From Elizabethkingia miricola (GTDB taxonomy: Bacteria > Bacteroidota > Bacteroidia > Flavobacteriales > Weeksellaceae), in assembly GCF_001675285.1 (NCBI RefSeq), contig NZ_LSGQ01000003.1:124001-188000 (forward strand): 64,000 nucleotides of DNA, given 5' to 3'. Position 1 is the stretch's first letter, and each line of letters begins with the position of its first letter. The notes below the pieces were generated by a model, which did no database searches, was not told the origin of the DNA, and worked only from the letters and a program-made list of their open reading frames with translations. Position numbers and translations under genes: made by a program. Of this stretch, positions 1 through 8,993 are shown piece after piece.

Positions 1-356
1 ACATGCTAAGTCCGGACCCTGAAAATAAACAAAACGGATTTTATGCCGGCGGAAAGGTTGCAGCATCTTTTTATCAGCAGGAAATGAGATCAATCCCAAC
101 CAGAGGATTTCAGGGGCATGATTCTTATGCATCATTTCCGACATCATCTCAATCTGCTTACTGGCTGGAAGGAGCTATTGGGGGAAGGGTGGAACTTTTC
201 CATTCTAACTTCTATATAGATGCGCAAGTACAGCCAAAATATATGATTTATACAACAAAACAAGAGAATATAACTCCAATGGTAATTCCGGGATTTGGAA
301 CCGATGCCAATAAGTTCAAGCTTGGCTTTATGTGGAGTATAGCTTACCTGTTTTAA
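1..356 (+). CDS. C-terminal part of a putative outer-membrane beta-barrel protein (DUF6048-like)
   Basis: Only the last roughly 118 codons are in the window. The reading frame is open back to base 1, so the ATG at position 3 is probably internal. The visible part alternates hydrophobic and polar residues and ends in aromatic-rich strands finishing with ...MWSIAYLF; a terminal Phe is the usual outer-membrane barrel insertion signal. It resembles the tail of DUF6048 family proteins of Flavobacteriia as I remember them, but I could not verify that. No function is assigned. A short hairpin follows the stop codon. Confidence 0.5.
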   Translation, partial: MLSPDPENKQNGFYAGGKVAASFYQQEMRSIPTRGFQGHDSYASFPTSSQSAYWLEGAIGGRVELFHSNFYIDAQVQPKYMIYTTKQENITPMVIPGFGTDANKFKLGFMWSIAYLF

Positions 357-362
357 CATAAA

Positions 363-384
363 AAGCCTCCTTTTCAGGAGGCTT
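363..384. terminator. Bidirectional hairpin terminator
   Basis: Eight-bp stem AAGCCTCC / GGAGGCTT with a six-base loop, 7 bases after the stop of the gene ending at 356. The run of A before it gives a T-tract only on the minus strand, so it could also stop minus-strand readthrough. The rest of the gap up to 530 is AT-rich and I see nothing else in it. Confidence 0.6.
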
Positions 385-530
385 CCAATCACTTATTACT
401 TAAACATTTTAATCTACTCATCAATTGTGAGCTAAAACAAAATGCTTCCAAAAATAATAAAAAAAATAATATGAATTTTTTAATATTCAATATTATTTTA
501 CCAAAGTTTTTTATATGTATGAAAATTAGA

Positions 531-551
531 AAACCCTTGTAGAAAGGGTTT
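531..551 (-). terminator. Rho-independent terminator of coaE
   Basis: Stem AAACCCTT / AAGGGTTT with a five-base loop, immediately after the coaE stop on the minus strand and followed there by a T-rich stretch. Confidence 0.65.
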
Positions 552-555
552 AGTT

Positions 556-1158
556 CTAAATTTTATGCAAATCGCTAATAAGAGATGTCATAATTTTTTC
601 GGTACTCAAACGAAGGTGCTGCATATCCGAATTATTTTCAATGACGTAATCTGCAAGCCGTATTTTCTTTCTTTCCGGCATTTGATTATCTATTACTTTT
701 TCTACTTCACGATAGGTTTTTGAATCCCTGTCCATCACCCTTTTTATTCTTATACTTTCATCAGCTGTTACCAGCAAACTTTTGTCACACTGCAGGTTTA
801 ATTTCAGTTCAAAAAGTAGTGCTGTTTCTTTAAAGATAATTTCACGGGATTGCCTCTTAATCCAGTCATGAAAATCTTTATTAACGGCAGGATGAATAAT
901 TGCATTCAGTTGTTTTAGCAATTCATCATTACTGAAAACAACGGACCCAACATATTTTCGGTCATAGAGCCCATTTTCGTCATAAGCTTGTGATCCTAAT
1001 AGCCGGATAATAGCTGCTTTTAGATCATCACTTTCATTCACCAGATCTTTTGCCCTTGTATCCGAATTATAAACAGGATATCCCATTTCTTCTATGAAAC
1101 GAGCCACAGTTGTTTTTCCGGAACCAATACCGCCTGTAAGGCCAATGATTTTATGCAT
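556..1158 (-). CDS. coaE: Dephospho-CoA kinase
   Basis: Phosphorylates the 3'-hydroxyl of dephospho-CoA with ATP, the last step of coenzyme A synthesis, in the cytosol. The 200-residue product has the normal family length. It begins with beta-strand 1 and a Walker A loop (GGIGSGKT, residues 9-16), followed by the characteristic Asn-Ser-Asp-x-x-Ala-Lys-Asp-Leu stretch near 31-38 and the IIHPAV segment near 87-92. The start is the first ATG of the frame and places the P-loop at the usual N-terminal position. It lies 5 bases downstream of the metallo-hydrolase gene on the same strand and is probably co-transcribed with it. Identification is by family recognition. Confidence 0.95.
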   Translation of the reverse strand: MHKIIGLTGGIGSGKTTVARFIEEMGYPVYNSDTRAKDLVNESDDLKAAIIRLLGSQAYDENGLYDRKYVGSVVFSNDELLKQLNAIIHPAVNKDFHDWIKRQSREIIFKETALLFELKLNLQCDKSLLVTADESIRIKRVMDRDSKTYREVEKVIDNQMPERKKIRLADYVIENNSDMQHLRLSTEKIMTSLISDLHKI

Positions 1159-1163
1159 ATTTA

Positions 1164-2030
1164 TTAATATCCGAATATATCATTGAACTTATGAATTTCA
1201 TCTAAGCGAGGCCCTTTTTCTGTCATTTTTAGTGTTGCTAATTCATTGTGGGCATCGTGTTCGAAGAATAGAATATATTCATTATCCACAGCCTGCTTCA
1301 GGAATTTTTCTTTTTCAGATACTGTTAAAAGGGGACGCGTATCATAACCCATTACATATACTAATGGAATATGGCCTACAGTAGGAATAAGGTCTGCTGC
1401 GAAAACAATTGTTTTTTCCTGATATTTGATCACCGGTAACATTTGTTTCTCAGTATGACCGTCCACAAAAATAATATCCATTTTAAGGTCAGGCGCAAAT
1501 CCATAATTACCCGTTGTAGGTAATGGCACAAAATTAAGCTGGCCGCTTTCTTGGATAGGAAGAATGTTTTCCTTCAGGAAGCTTGCCTTCTCTCTTGGGT
1601 TGGGTTCTGTAGCCCATTCCCAATGACTTTCATTACTCCAGTATCTGGCATTTTTAAATGCAGTACGGTAGCCGCTTCTGTCATTATTCCATTCTATAGA
1701 TCCTCCACAGTGATCGAAGTGCAAATGGGTAAGAAAAACATCGGTAATATCGTCTTTAACAAAGCCATATTTAGCCAAAGATTTGTCTAAAGTAGCATCT
1801 CCCCAAAGGTCGTAATGCCCAAAGAATTTATCGTCCTGCTTATTGCCAAGACCATTATCAATAAGAATAAGGTTTTTTCCGTCTTCAATCAGCAGACAAC
1901 GCATACCGAGATCGATAAGATTTTTGCTGTCCGCAGGGTTTGTTTTTTGCCAGATAGATTTCGGAACAACACCAAACATAGCACCGCCGTCCAATTTGAA
2001 ATTTCCGGTTTCTATAGGATATAGTTTCAT
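1164..2030 (-). CDS. MBL-fold metallo-hydrolase
   Basis: Metallo-beta-lactamase-fold hydrolase of unknown substrate, probably cytosolic because no signal peptide is seen. The metal-binding motif HLHFDH is at residues 102-107 (His102, His104, Asp106, His107); a later Asp-Gly-His (VDGHTEKQ) and Asp (FAADLIPT) supply the remaining expected ligands, so the dinuclear zinc site looks intact. The length of 288 residues suits the quorum-quenching lactonase/hydrolase-like branch, but lactonase activity is only one possibility and nothing in the context decides it. It is followed closely by coaE; 61 bases separate it from the PaiB-like gene upstream. Confidence 0.85.
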   Translation of the reverse strand: MKLYPIETGNFKLDGGAMFGVVPKSIWQKTNPADSKNLIDLGMRCLLIEDGKNLILIDNGLGNKQDDKFFGHYDLWGDATLDKSLAKYGFVKDDITDVFLTHLHFDHCGGSIEWNNDRSGYRTAFKNARYWSNESHWEWATEPNPREKASFLKENILPIQESGQLNFVPLPTTGNYGFAPDLKMDIIFVDGHTEKQMLPVIKYQEKTIVFAADLIPTVGHIPLVYVMGYDTRPLLTVSEKEKFLKQAVDNEYILFFEHDAHNELATLKMTEKGPRLDEIHKFNDIFGY

Positions 2031-2091
2031 AAAGAATCTTTTGGGTTAAGATAGTAATTTTTCCGGAGATGACCGGTACTTATTGATCTTT

Positions 2092-2721
2092 TTATACTTC
2101 CTGATCTTTGTCAGCCGCTACTTTTAGCATTTTATCTGCAATAATCAGAGCATTGTTATCACCAGAGTCCTGTAGGTTTTCGATAATCATATTAAGGTTC
2201 TTTTTATTGCGGTTCTGAGAGAGTTTGCTTTTAATGAAAATTTCGTCCGGAATAATATTCATCCCAAAGGCTCCTTTCATTTCTTTCCTTACAAAATCAT
2301 CTCCCATATTCTGAACATACATTGGGCACTTCTGGTATTTCTCATATTTAGTCGTCAGCTTCTCCAGATGTTTGTAGAGCTCTTCATCGGTCATTATTTT
2401 TATTGTACCGCGAACCTGTACTGCTTCATAATTCCATGTTGAAACATTTATATGATCGTACCAGGAGGACGAAATATAGGTATGCGCGCCAAGAAAATCA
2501 CACAGCACCTGATCTCCGTCTTTCAGGGCTTTAGCCTGAAAATTAGCTTTAGAAATATGGGTTTCCAGCATAAAATCTTCATTGGTACCATTCATCAAAA
2601 ACATAGAATGGGTGGCAAACAGTTTTTCTTTGGAAGAAATTAGAAGACCAAAGGAATGATTACTAATAATCTCCTTTAACAATCCAAAATCCTCACTTTT
2701 ATAGAGTTTAGGAATATGCAT
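2092..2721 (-). CDS. FMN-binding negative transcriptional regulator, PaiB family
   Basis: 209-residue protein with the PaiB pattern: N-terminal MHIPKLY, an FMN-binding split-barrel core including the hydrophobic LLISSKEKLFATHSMFLM strand pair, the ...GAHTYISSSWYDHINVSTWNYEAVQVRG segment (shown split: GAHTYISSSWY, then NVSTWNYEAVQVRG), and a C-terminal helix. In Bacillus PaiB is a negative regulator of degradative enzymes and sporulation; in Bacteroidota the role is not established, and the fold equally suits an FMN-dependent oxidoreductase. Length is typical. It stands between ruvB and the MBL hydrolase on the same strand, about 90 bases below ruvB. Confidence 0.8.
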   Translation of the reverse strand: MHIPKLYKSEDFGLLKEIISNHSFGLLISSKEKLFATHSMFLMNGTNEDFMLETHISKANFQAKALKDGDQVLCDFLGAHTYISSSWYDHINVSTWNYEAVQVRGTIKIMTDEELYKHLEKLTTKYEKYQKCPMYVQNMGDDFVRKEMKGAFGMNIIPDEIFIKSKLSQNRNKKNLNMIIENLQDSGDNNALIIADKMLKVAADKDQEV

Positions 2722-2811
2722 GTGTATAAGTTTTTATCTGAAACAATAGATTTTGGCAAAGTCCTTAGGAGACAATGCTGTACTATAAAGATAAGTTAAT
2801 AAACTGATAAA

Positions 2812-3834
2812 TTAAAAAAGTTCGTCCGGTCTCTTAGGCTTGGCCATATTCAGATGCTTATAGGCTTTTTCTGTTACTTCACGCCCTCTCGGAGTTCGGA
2901 TAATAAAGCCTTCCTGAATAAGAAACGGTTCATAGACTTCTTCCAATGTTTCCGGATTTTCTCCAATAGAAGTCGCTAAAGCACTGATACCAACCGGGCG
3001 TGCTTTAAAGTTCTCGATCATGGTTCTCAATATCTTGTTATCCATTTCATCAAGACCATATTCATCAACTTTTAATGCATTTAGAGCAAATTTGGTAATT
3101 TCAATTTCAATATCTCCGTTACCTTTTATTTCTGCAAAATCACGTACCCTTCTCAGCAAAGCATTAGCAATTCTGGGTGTACCACGACTTCTTCTGGCAA
3201 TTTCTATAGAAGCATCTTCATAGATTTTGATGCCCATAACCCTTGCGCTTCTTTGTATAATTGTAGAAAGCAATTCGATGTTATAATATTCCAGTCTGGA
3301 TTGGATACCAAATCTGGCAAGTAATGGTTTTGTTAGCATACCGGAACGCGTAGTGGCGCCTACCAATGTAAAAGGGTTTAGTCCTATCTGTACCGAACGT
3401 GCATTGGGGCCGGTTTCCAGCATAATGTCTATCTTAAAATCTTCCATTGCGGAATACAGATATTCTTCGACTACGGGAGATAGTCTATGGATTTCATCAA
3501 TAAACAATACATCATTCTCTTCCAGATTCGTTAATAATCCTGCAAGATTTGCGGGTTTATCCAATACCGGACCGGAAGTCAGTTTGCAGTTAACGCCAAG
3601 CTCATTGGCAATAATGTGAGCTAAGGTAGTTTTTCCTAATCCCGGCGGGCCATGTAGTAAGACATGATCCAGAGAACTGTTTCTGGATTTGGCTGCCGCA
3701 ACAAAGATTTCCAGATTTTCCAATGTCTGGCGTTGCCCTGCAAAATCTCTGAAACTTTGCGGACGAATATGATCCTCCTGAAAAAGCTCATCATCGGAAA
3801 AATTCTCTTTATCGGGGTGAAGGAAGTTAGGCAT
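2812..3834 (-). CDS. ruvB: Holliday junction branch-migration helicase RuvB
   Basis: AAA+ motor of the RuvAB complex, which drives branch migration of Holliday junctions in recombination repair. The 340-residue product has Walker [10 protein letters not shown] at 62-70, Walker B with FIDEIHRL at 111-118, the GATTRSG sensor-1/arginine-finger region, and a C-terminal winged helix with the [11 protein letters not shown] stretch. Length and domain order are normal. The start ATG lies shortly below a clear -33/-7 promoter. ruvA and ruvC are not adjacent, as is common in this phylum. Divergent from hutI. Confidence 0.97.
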   Translation of the reverse strand: MPNFLHPDKENFSDDELFQEDHIRPQSFRDFAGQRQTLENLEIFVAAAKSRNSSLDHVLLHGPPGLGKTTLAHIIANELGVNCKLTSGPVLDKPANLAGLLTNLEENDVLFIDEIHRLSPVVEEYLYSAMEDFKIDIMLETGPNARSVQIGLNPFTLVGATTRSGMLTKPLLARFGIQSRLEYYNIELLSTIIQRSARVMGIKIYEDASIEIARRSRGTPRIANALLRRVRDFAEIKGNGDIEIEITKFALNALKVDEYGLDEMDNKILRTMIENFKARPVGISALATSIGENPETLEEVYEPFLIQEGFIIRTPRGREVTEKAYKHLNMAKPKRPDELF

Positions 3835-3853
3835 AACTAAATTTGTGTAGAGT

Positions 3854-3884
3854 CAAATTTATAAAAAAATAAAGCGCAATCAAA
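3854..3884 (-). promoter_or_regulatory. Bacteroidota-type promoter of ruvB
   Basis: On the minus strand, TTTG (3881-3884), a 19-nt spacer and TAAATTTG (3854-3861) match the Bacteroidota housekeeping consensus TTTG-N(19-21)-TAnnTTTG. It is 20 bases upstream of the ruvB ATG. Confidence 0.7.
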
Positions 3885-3911
3885 TTTCTATTTTTATCGT
3901 AAATTAGTGAG

Positions 3912-5135
3912 ATGAAAATAATCGGACCTTTTAAGCAAGTAGTAACACTTGCCGACTTACCTCTACGAGGTAGTTTAAAAGATGAACAGCTGGAAATTAT
4001 AGAGAACGCCGGGATATTAATTGAGTCATGTAAAATCGTTAAAGTTGACAATTTTGAAACTTTAAGAAAAGAATTTCCAAACGTTACTTTGGAAGAAACG
4101 GAAGGAGAGCAAATTGCTATGCCCGCATTTACAGACTGTCATACACATATCTGCTTTGCAGGAAATCGCGCTAATGATTTCTCTATGCGTAATGCCGGAA
4201 AAACATATCTGGAGATTGCAGAATCCGGAGGGGGGATCTGGAGTTCAGTAAAGCATACCCGTGAAGCAACGGAAGAAGAGCTGCATAAAACACTTTGCAC
4301 TAGAATAGATGACCTTGTTCGTCAGGGTATTACAACAATAGAAATTAAAAGTGGTTATGGGTTAAAGCTGGATTGCGAGCTTAAAATGCTGAGAGCAATT
4401 AACCATGCTAAAGAGAAAACACCAGCGAAATTGATACCTACGTGCCTTGCAGCACATATGAAGCCTAAAGATTTCAACGGAGATTCAGAAGAATACCTTA
4501 ATTATGTATTAGAATACGTCTTACCTGTGGTTCAGGAAGAACATCTTGCAGAAAGAGTAGATATATTTATTGAAAAATCTGCTTTTCAGCCGGAAGAGAG
4601 TAAGGCGTTTTTAGAAAGGGCAAAAGCAATGGGCTTTGAAATCACAGTTCATGCGGACCAATTTACGCCGGGAAGCTCGCGTGTAGCAGTAGAATGTGGT
4701 GCTAAGTCTGCGGATCATTTAGAAGCAACCTCTGATGAAGATATAGATTATTTAGCAAAATCAAATACTGTTGCAGTGGCACTTCCGGGGGCAAGTATAG
4801 GCTTAGGAGATTCTTTTGCTCCAGCCCGTAAAATACTAGATGCCGGCGGAATATTAGCTATCGCTACAGACTGGAATCCTGGCTCAGCACCAATGGGTAA
4901 GCTGGTTACACAGGCTTCGATTCTGGCAACATTCCAAAAGTTATCCACAGCAGAAGTTTTAGCGGGGATAACATTCAGATCGGCTTATGCTTTAGGCTTT
5001 GAAGACCGTGGCGTATTATCGGAAGGAAAAAGAGCGGACATGGTTTGCTATAAAACAGATAACTATCAGAATGTATTATACAGACAAGGTGCATTAGAGC
5101 CATGTGCTGTTTACATAAAAGGAGAAAAATACTAA
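3912..5135 (+). CDS. hutI: Imidazolonepropionase
   Basis: Hydrolyses imidazolone-5-propionate to N-formimino-L-glutamate, the third step of histidine degradation. The 407-residue amidohydrolase has the metal-binding DCHTH motif (His77, His79), a conserved His in ITVHADQF, and the late Asp in IATDWNPGSAP, all expected of HutI. The start ATG gives a standard N-terminal beta-sandwich (MKIIGPFKQ). The downstream hutG begins 1 base after its stop codon, so the two form an operon and are probably translationally coupled. hutH is about 15 kb away and hutU is not in the window. Confidence 0.96.
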   Translation: MKIIGPFKQVVTLADLPLRGSLKDEQLEIIENAGILIESCKIVKVDNFETLRKEFPNVTLEETEGEQIAMPAFTDCHTHICFAGNRANDFSMRNAGKTYLEIAESGGGIWSSVKHTREATEEELHKTLCTRIDDLVRQGITTIEIKSGYGLKLDCELKMLRAINHAKEKTPAKLIPTCLAAHMKPKDFNGDSEEYLNYVLEYVLPVVQEEHLAERVDIFIEKSAFQPEESKAFLERAKAMGFEITVHADQFTPGSSRVAVECGAKSADHLEATSDEDIDYLAKSNTVAVALPGASIGLGDSFAPARKILDAGGILAIATDWNPGSAPMGKLVTQASILATFQKLSTAEVLAGITFRSAYALGFEDRGVLSEGKRADMVCYKTDNYQNVLYRQGALEPCAVYIKGEKY

Positions 5136-5136
5136 T

Positions 5137-6054
5137 ATGGAAAGAATCTGGTCCGGCCGTTTTGATGGTGAAGACTTATTAAGCAGAAGGCTTTTTCAGG
5201 CAGTTGAAGATAAAACAGATTATAAAGAGATAATAGATAACAGCTATTTTTTACATGGCTTTGCAGTAGATGAAGGCGTGAAAAGAAATAAAGGCAGGGT
5301 AGGAGCAGCAGCGGCACCCAATGTTATCCGAAAGAATATGAGTAATTTTCCGGTGGTATCACCAAGTTTCAGACTTTTTGACTTCGGGGATATATACTGT
5401 CCGGATGAAAATCTGGAAAAAACACAACAAAGTTTGGCAGATGTTGTAGCCAGTGGATTGCTAAATAATGGTAAAAGCATTGTATTAGGCGGCGGACACG
5501 AAGTTACTTATGCACATTATTCAGGCATAAAAAAAGCTTTTCCGACTAAGAAGATTGGGATTATTAATTTTGATGCTCATTTTGATAACAGAGAACCGGA
5601 AAATAATTTAGCTTCATCCGGAACAGGGTTCTGGCAGATTGCCAATGAAGGAGAAATCCACTCTATGCATATTGGAATTCAAAGGAATAGTAATACCTTG
5701 AAATTATTCGATACTGCACACCAGTATGGGATGAAGTATATTCTTGCAGACGAGCTCTTCTTCGAAAATCTTCCTCAGTTATATCCAAGGATAGATGAAT
5801 TCCTGGACGGAATAGATGTACTGTATGTTACGATATGTATGGATGTTTTCAATGCATCTATCGCACCTGGAGTAAGTGCTTCGGCCTATAACGGAATTTT
5901 TACGGATCAGGCATTTATGCTGTTATACAGACATATTTTGCGGAATAATAAATTAAAAGCTTTAGATGTTGCTGAAGTAAACCCTGTCTATGATATTCAG
6001 GACAGAACAGCACGACTGGCAGCATCTTTAGTAAATGAATGGTTAATGATATAG
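5137..6054 (+). CDS. hutG: Formimidoylglutamase
   Basis: Hydrolyses N-formimino-L-glutamate to glutamate and formamide, the last step of the Hut pathway. The 305-residue protein belongs to the ureohydrolase (arginase) family: the Mn-binding motifs GGGHE, NFDAHFD and CMDVFNASIAPG are all present in order and appear intact. It starts one base after the hutI stop. Arginase or agmatinase activity is conceivable by family, but coupling to hutI makes formimidoylglutamase the better call. The next gene, an aldehyde dehydrogenase, follows after 19 bases. Confidence 0.93.
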   Translation: MERIWSGRFDGEDLLSRRLFQAVEDKTDYKEIIDNSYFLHGFAVDEGVKRNKGRVGAAAAPNVIRKNMSNFPVVSPSFRLFDFGDIYCPDENLEKTQQSLADVVASGLLNNGKSIVLGGGHEVTYAHYSGIKKAFPTKKIGIINFDAHFDNREPENNLASSGTGFWQIANEGEIHSMHIGIQRNSNTLKLFDTAHQYGMKYILADELFFENLPQLYPRIDEFLDGIDVLYVTICMDVFNASIAPGVSASAYNGIFTDQAFMLLYRHILRNNKLKALDVAEVNPVYDIQDRTARLAASLVNEWLMI

Positions 6055-6073
6055 AAAATATATAAAACAGAAA

Positions 6074-7375
6074 ATGCTTACAACAGAACAAATTGAGAAT
6101 AAGTTGCTGGAAGCTGATAAAGCTTTTGGAGAATGGAGAAAGGTAACTTTTGAGGAAAAGCAGGAATTGTTGGCGAAAGCAGCACAGCTGCTGTTAGATA
6201 AATCCGAAGAATACGGAAAGATCATCACACGTGAGATGAATAAGCCTATTTCTCAGTCTATTGCTGAGATCGAGAAATGTGCTTTGATGATGAATTATTA
6301 TGCGAAAGCAGAGAATATATTAAAGCCGGAAGAAGTAAAAACTAAATTCAATGTGTGTGAAGTTCATCATACGCCAATGGGAGTTATACTAGGTGTAATG
6401 CCATGGAATTATCCTTTCTGGCAGGTGCTTCGTTTTGCTGTTCCCGCACTACTGGCAGGAAATACAGTTGTGGTAAAACATGCTTCGATCTGTTTTGAAA
6501 GTGGGAATACGATAGAGAAGATATTAACAGAAGCAGGATTTCCTAAAGGAGTATTCCTGAATCTGGAAGCCGGACATAAAGAAATTAAGGGGATCATAGA
6601 GAACCCTGTAATACAAGGAGTAAGTCTTACCGGAAGCGAACCTGCCGGAGCATCTGTTGCTTCTATTGCAGGTACAAATATTAAGAAATCAGTTTTAGAA
6701 TTGGGCGGAAGCGATGCTTTTATTATTCTTGAAGATGCTGATTTTGATAAAGCAGCAAGAGTAGGAGCAGAGTCAAGACTTCAGAATTGTGGACAGACTT
6801 GTGTAGCAGCAAAAAGATTTATTATCCATCAGAATGCTGAGAACGAATTCCTTCCTAAGTTTATTAAAGAATTCAAAAAGTATGTTCCGGGAGATCCTAA
6901 CGATAAAGAAACTAAACTTTCTGCAATGGCTCGTAAAGATTTAGCCGATGATTTGGAAGCTCAATATAAAAAAGCACTGGATAATGGAGCAGAGCCAATA
7001 GTTCCGTTAGAAAGAATCTCGGATATTGTTTTTAAACCAGGATTAATGAGAGTGAATGAAGGTAATCCTATTCTGGAAGAAGAGCTTTTTGGCCCGCTAG
7101 GAATGGTATTAATAGCAAAGAGTGATGATGACTGTTTGCAACTGGCAAATAATACCAGATTTGGATTAGGGAACTCAATCTGGACAAAGAATAAAGAGAA
7201 AGCTTTCTTTTTTGCTGAAAATCTGGAATCCGGAGCTGTAGGCGTTAATGAAATGACTAAATCTATGCCTGATATGCCTTTGGGAGGTGCTAAACGTTCA
7301 GGATATGGCACAGAGCTATCCTTATTTGCACTAAAAGAATTTACAATTCCTAAAAGTATTATAGGAACACTTTAA
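6074..7375 (+). CDS. NAD(P)-dependent aldehyde dehydrogenase, succinate-semialdehyde dehydrogenase type
   Basis: 433-residue aldehyde dehydrogenase. Visible hallmarks are the PWNYPFWQVLR cofactor-entry segment, SLTGSEPAG, the general-base Glu in LELGGSDAF, the catalytic Cys in NCGQTCVAAKR, and EELFGPLG near the C-terminus. The nearest class is short succinate-semialdehyde dehydrogenase (GabD/Sad-like), which oxidises succinate semialdehyde to succinate; family members are often about 20 residues longer. It is third in a tight row with hutI and hutG, so it may be induced with histidine degradation, although it is not a Hut enzyme. Substrate is inferred from family only. A strong terminator follows. 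Confidence 0.85.
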   Translation: MLTTEQIENKLLEADKAFGEWRKVTFEEKQELLAKAAQLLLDKSEEYGKIITREMNKPISQSIAEIEKCALMMNYYAKAENILKPEEVKTKFNVCEVHHTPMGVILGVMPWNYPFWQVLRFAVPALLAGNTVVVKHASICFESGNTIEKILTEAGFPKGVFLNLEAGHKEIKGIIENPVIQGVSLTGSEPAGASVASIAGTNIKKSVLELGGSDAFIILEDADFDKAARVGAESRLQNCGQTCVAAKRFIIHQNAENEFLPKFIKEFKKYVPGDPNDKETKLSAMARKDLADDLEAQYKKALDNGAEPIVPLERISDIVFKPGLMRVNEGNPILEEELFGPLGMVLIAKSDDDCLQLANNTRFGLGNSIWTKNKEKAFFFAENLESGAVGVNEMTKSMPDMPLGGAKRSGYGTELSLFALKEFTIPKSIIGTL

Positions 7376-7385
7376 TAAAATAAAA

Positions 7386-7412
7386 ACCGACAGTCAGCTG
7401 TCGGTTTTTTTA
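7386..7412. terminator. Bidirectional terminator between the aldehyde dehydrogenase and symporter genes
   Basis: Perfect stem ACCGACAG / CTGTCGGT with a TCAG loop, flanked by A5 on the left and T7 on the right. It serves both convergent genes. Confidence 0.85.
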
Positions 7413-7437
7413 TATAATCAGTAATCTGTCCCGGAAG

Positions 7438-8895
7438 TTATTTCTCCCAAAAGTCAGCATTTTTAATTCCTGCTTCTTTGGAATTAAAATACATGTTTCC
7501 TGCTTTCTTTTTAAGCTTATAGTCTTTCCATACTTTTAGGGTAACATTTCCCAGTAAGAGAATGGCAATAATATTTACCCATGCCATTAACCCTACGCCA
7601 AGATCTCCCAGTGCCCATGCAATTTTTGCTTCCTTAACAGTTCCGAAGTATGCCGCAAACAAGAAGACAACTCTTAAAATCCAGATGTATGTTTTTTTAT
7701 TGCCGGACTTAACCAGATAAGAAATATTGGTCTCCGCATAATAGTAATAGGCCATAATAGTGGTAAAGGCAAAGAAGAATAAAGCAAAAGCAACAAACTG
7801 CTTACCAATACCAGGGAAAACATGGGAGACTGCAGCCTGTGTAAAGCCTGTATAGTCAATTCCCGGAATATTTTGCACCAAATATGTATCGTTCGGTCCT
7901 AATACGTTATACTGCCCTGTAAACAGGATAATAAATGCCGTTGCAGAACATACAAATAGTGTATCTATATAAACTGAAAATGCCTGAACAAGACCTTGCT
8001 GAGCAGGATGTTTTACTTCCGCAGCTGCCGCAGCATGTGGTGCAGTTCCCTGACCAGCCTCGTTGGAATAAATTCCTCTTTTTACTCCCCAGGCTATAGC
8101 CATCCCGAAGATCCCGCTAAAGGTTGCGTTCATATTGAATGCAGAACTGAAAATCAGTTTTAAAACAGAAGGAACTTCTTTAATGTTGAGAACAATAATA
8201 ATGACCGCCATTAGAATATAAATTCCTGCCATAAACGGAACTACAAATTCGGCTGTTTTTCCAAGTCTTTTTATACCCCCAAATATAATCAGTGCCAAAA
8301 GGACAATAATCACAATTCCGATATAGTTTACCGGCAGTTCTCCAACCAGGGGGAAATTATAATGTTCTGTTCCTATAGAAAAAGAATTGTTTACAGCTGA
8401 AGCAATACTGTTACTCTGTACACCCGGAAGCAATAGACCAGTACTGATAATGGTAAGAACAGCGAATAATACTGCATACCATTTTACTCCAAGACCTTTT
8501 TCTATATAATAAGCGGCTCCGCCACGATATTCACCATTAGATTCCTGTTTGTACAACTGCCCCAGTGTAGCTTCTACGAAGGCGGATGCAGAGCCGAGGA
8601 ATGCAATCAGCCACATCCAGAATACAGCACCCGGTCCTCCCATAGCTATAGCTGTGGCAACTCCGACAATATTTCCGGTACCTACACGTCCTGAAATGGC
8701 TAATGAAAATGCCTGGAATGATGAAATTCCTTTATCAGATTCGTTTTTACTGAAGAGAAGTTTCACCATATCTTTCAGATAGGTAACCTGAAGAAATCCT
8801 GTTCGGATAGAAAAATAAAGACCGGTAATTAAGCAGAGATAGATGAGAGCATCGGACCATACAAGGTCGCTAAAAGAATGAATAATTTTGTCCAT
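7438..8895 (-). CDS. Alanine (or glycine):cation symporter, AGCS family
   Basis: Inner-membrane amino-acid/sodium (or proton) symporter of 485 residues with about 11 hydrophobic segments. AGCS hallmarks are visible: GRVGTGNIVGVATAIAMGGPG in the first third (given in two parts: GRVGTGNIVGVA, AIAMGGPGAVFWMW), the AWGVKRGIYSNEAGQG signature and the following histidine/alanine-rich APHAAAAAEVKHP. The start ATG leaves a short cytoplasmic N-terminus before the first membrane segment. It is monocistronic and convergent with the upstream aldehyde dehydrogenase. The preferred amino acid (alanine, glycine, possibly glutamine) cannot be read from the sequence. Confidence 0.93.
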   Translation of the reverse strand: MDKIIHSFSDLVWSDALIYLCLITGLYFSIRTGFLQVTYLKDMVKLLFSKNESDKGISSFQAFSLAISGRVGTGNIVGVATAIAMGGPGAVFWMWLIAFLGSASAFVEATLGQLYKQESNGEYRGGAAYYIEKGLGVKWYAVLFAVLTIISTGLLLPGVQSNSIASAVNNSFSIGTEHYNFPLVGELPVNYIGIVIIVLLALIIFGGIKRLGKTAEFVVPFMAGIYILMAVIIIVLNIKEVPSVLKLIFSSAFNMNATFSGIFGMAIAWGVKRGIYSNEAGQGTAPHAAAAAEVKHPAQQGLVQAFSVYIDTLFVCSATAFIILFTGQYNVLGPNDTYLVQNIPGIDYTGFTQAAVSHVFPGIGKQFVAFALFFFAFTTIMAYYYYAETNISYLVKSGNKKTYIWILRVVFLFAAYFGTVKEAKIAWALGDLGVGLMAWVNIIAILLLGNVTLKVWKDYKLKKKAGNMYFNSKEAGIKNADFWEK

Positions 8896-8947
8896 GTATT
8901 AATTTGTCCTAATATACAATTATTTGGTGATGGACTAAAAACGAAAA

Positions 8948-8977
8948 AATCCCTGTCTGCTGACAGGGATTGTATAT
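8948..8977 (-). terminator. Terminator of the acpP-fabF-rnc-pyk operon
   Basis: Stem AATCCCTGTC / GACAGGGATT with a TGCT loop. On the minus strand a T6 run follows, as expected for termination downstream of pyk. Confidence 0.85.
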
Positions 8978-8993
8978 AAAAGGATAGGTCTTC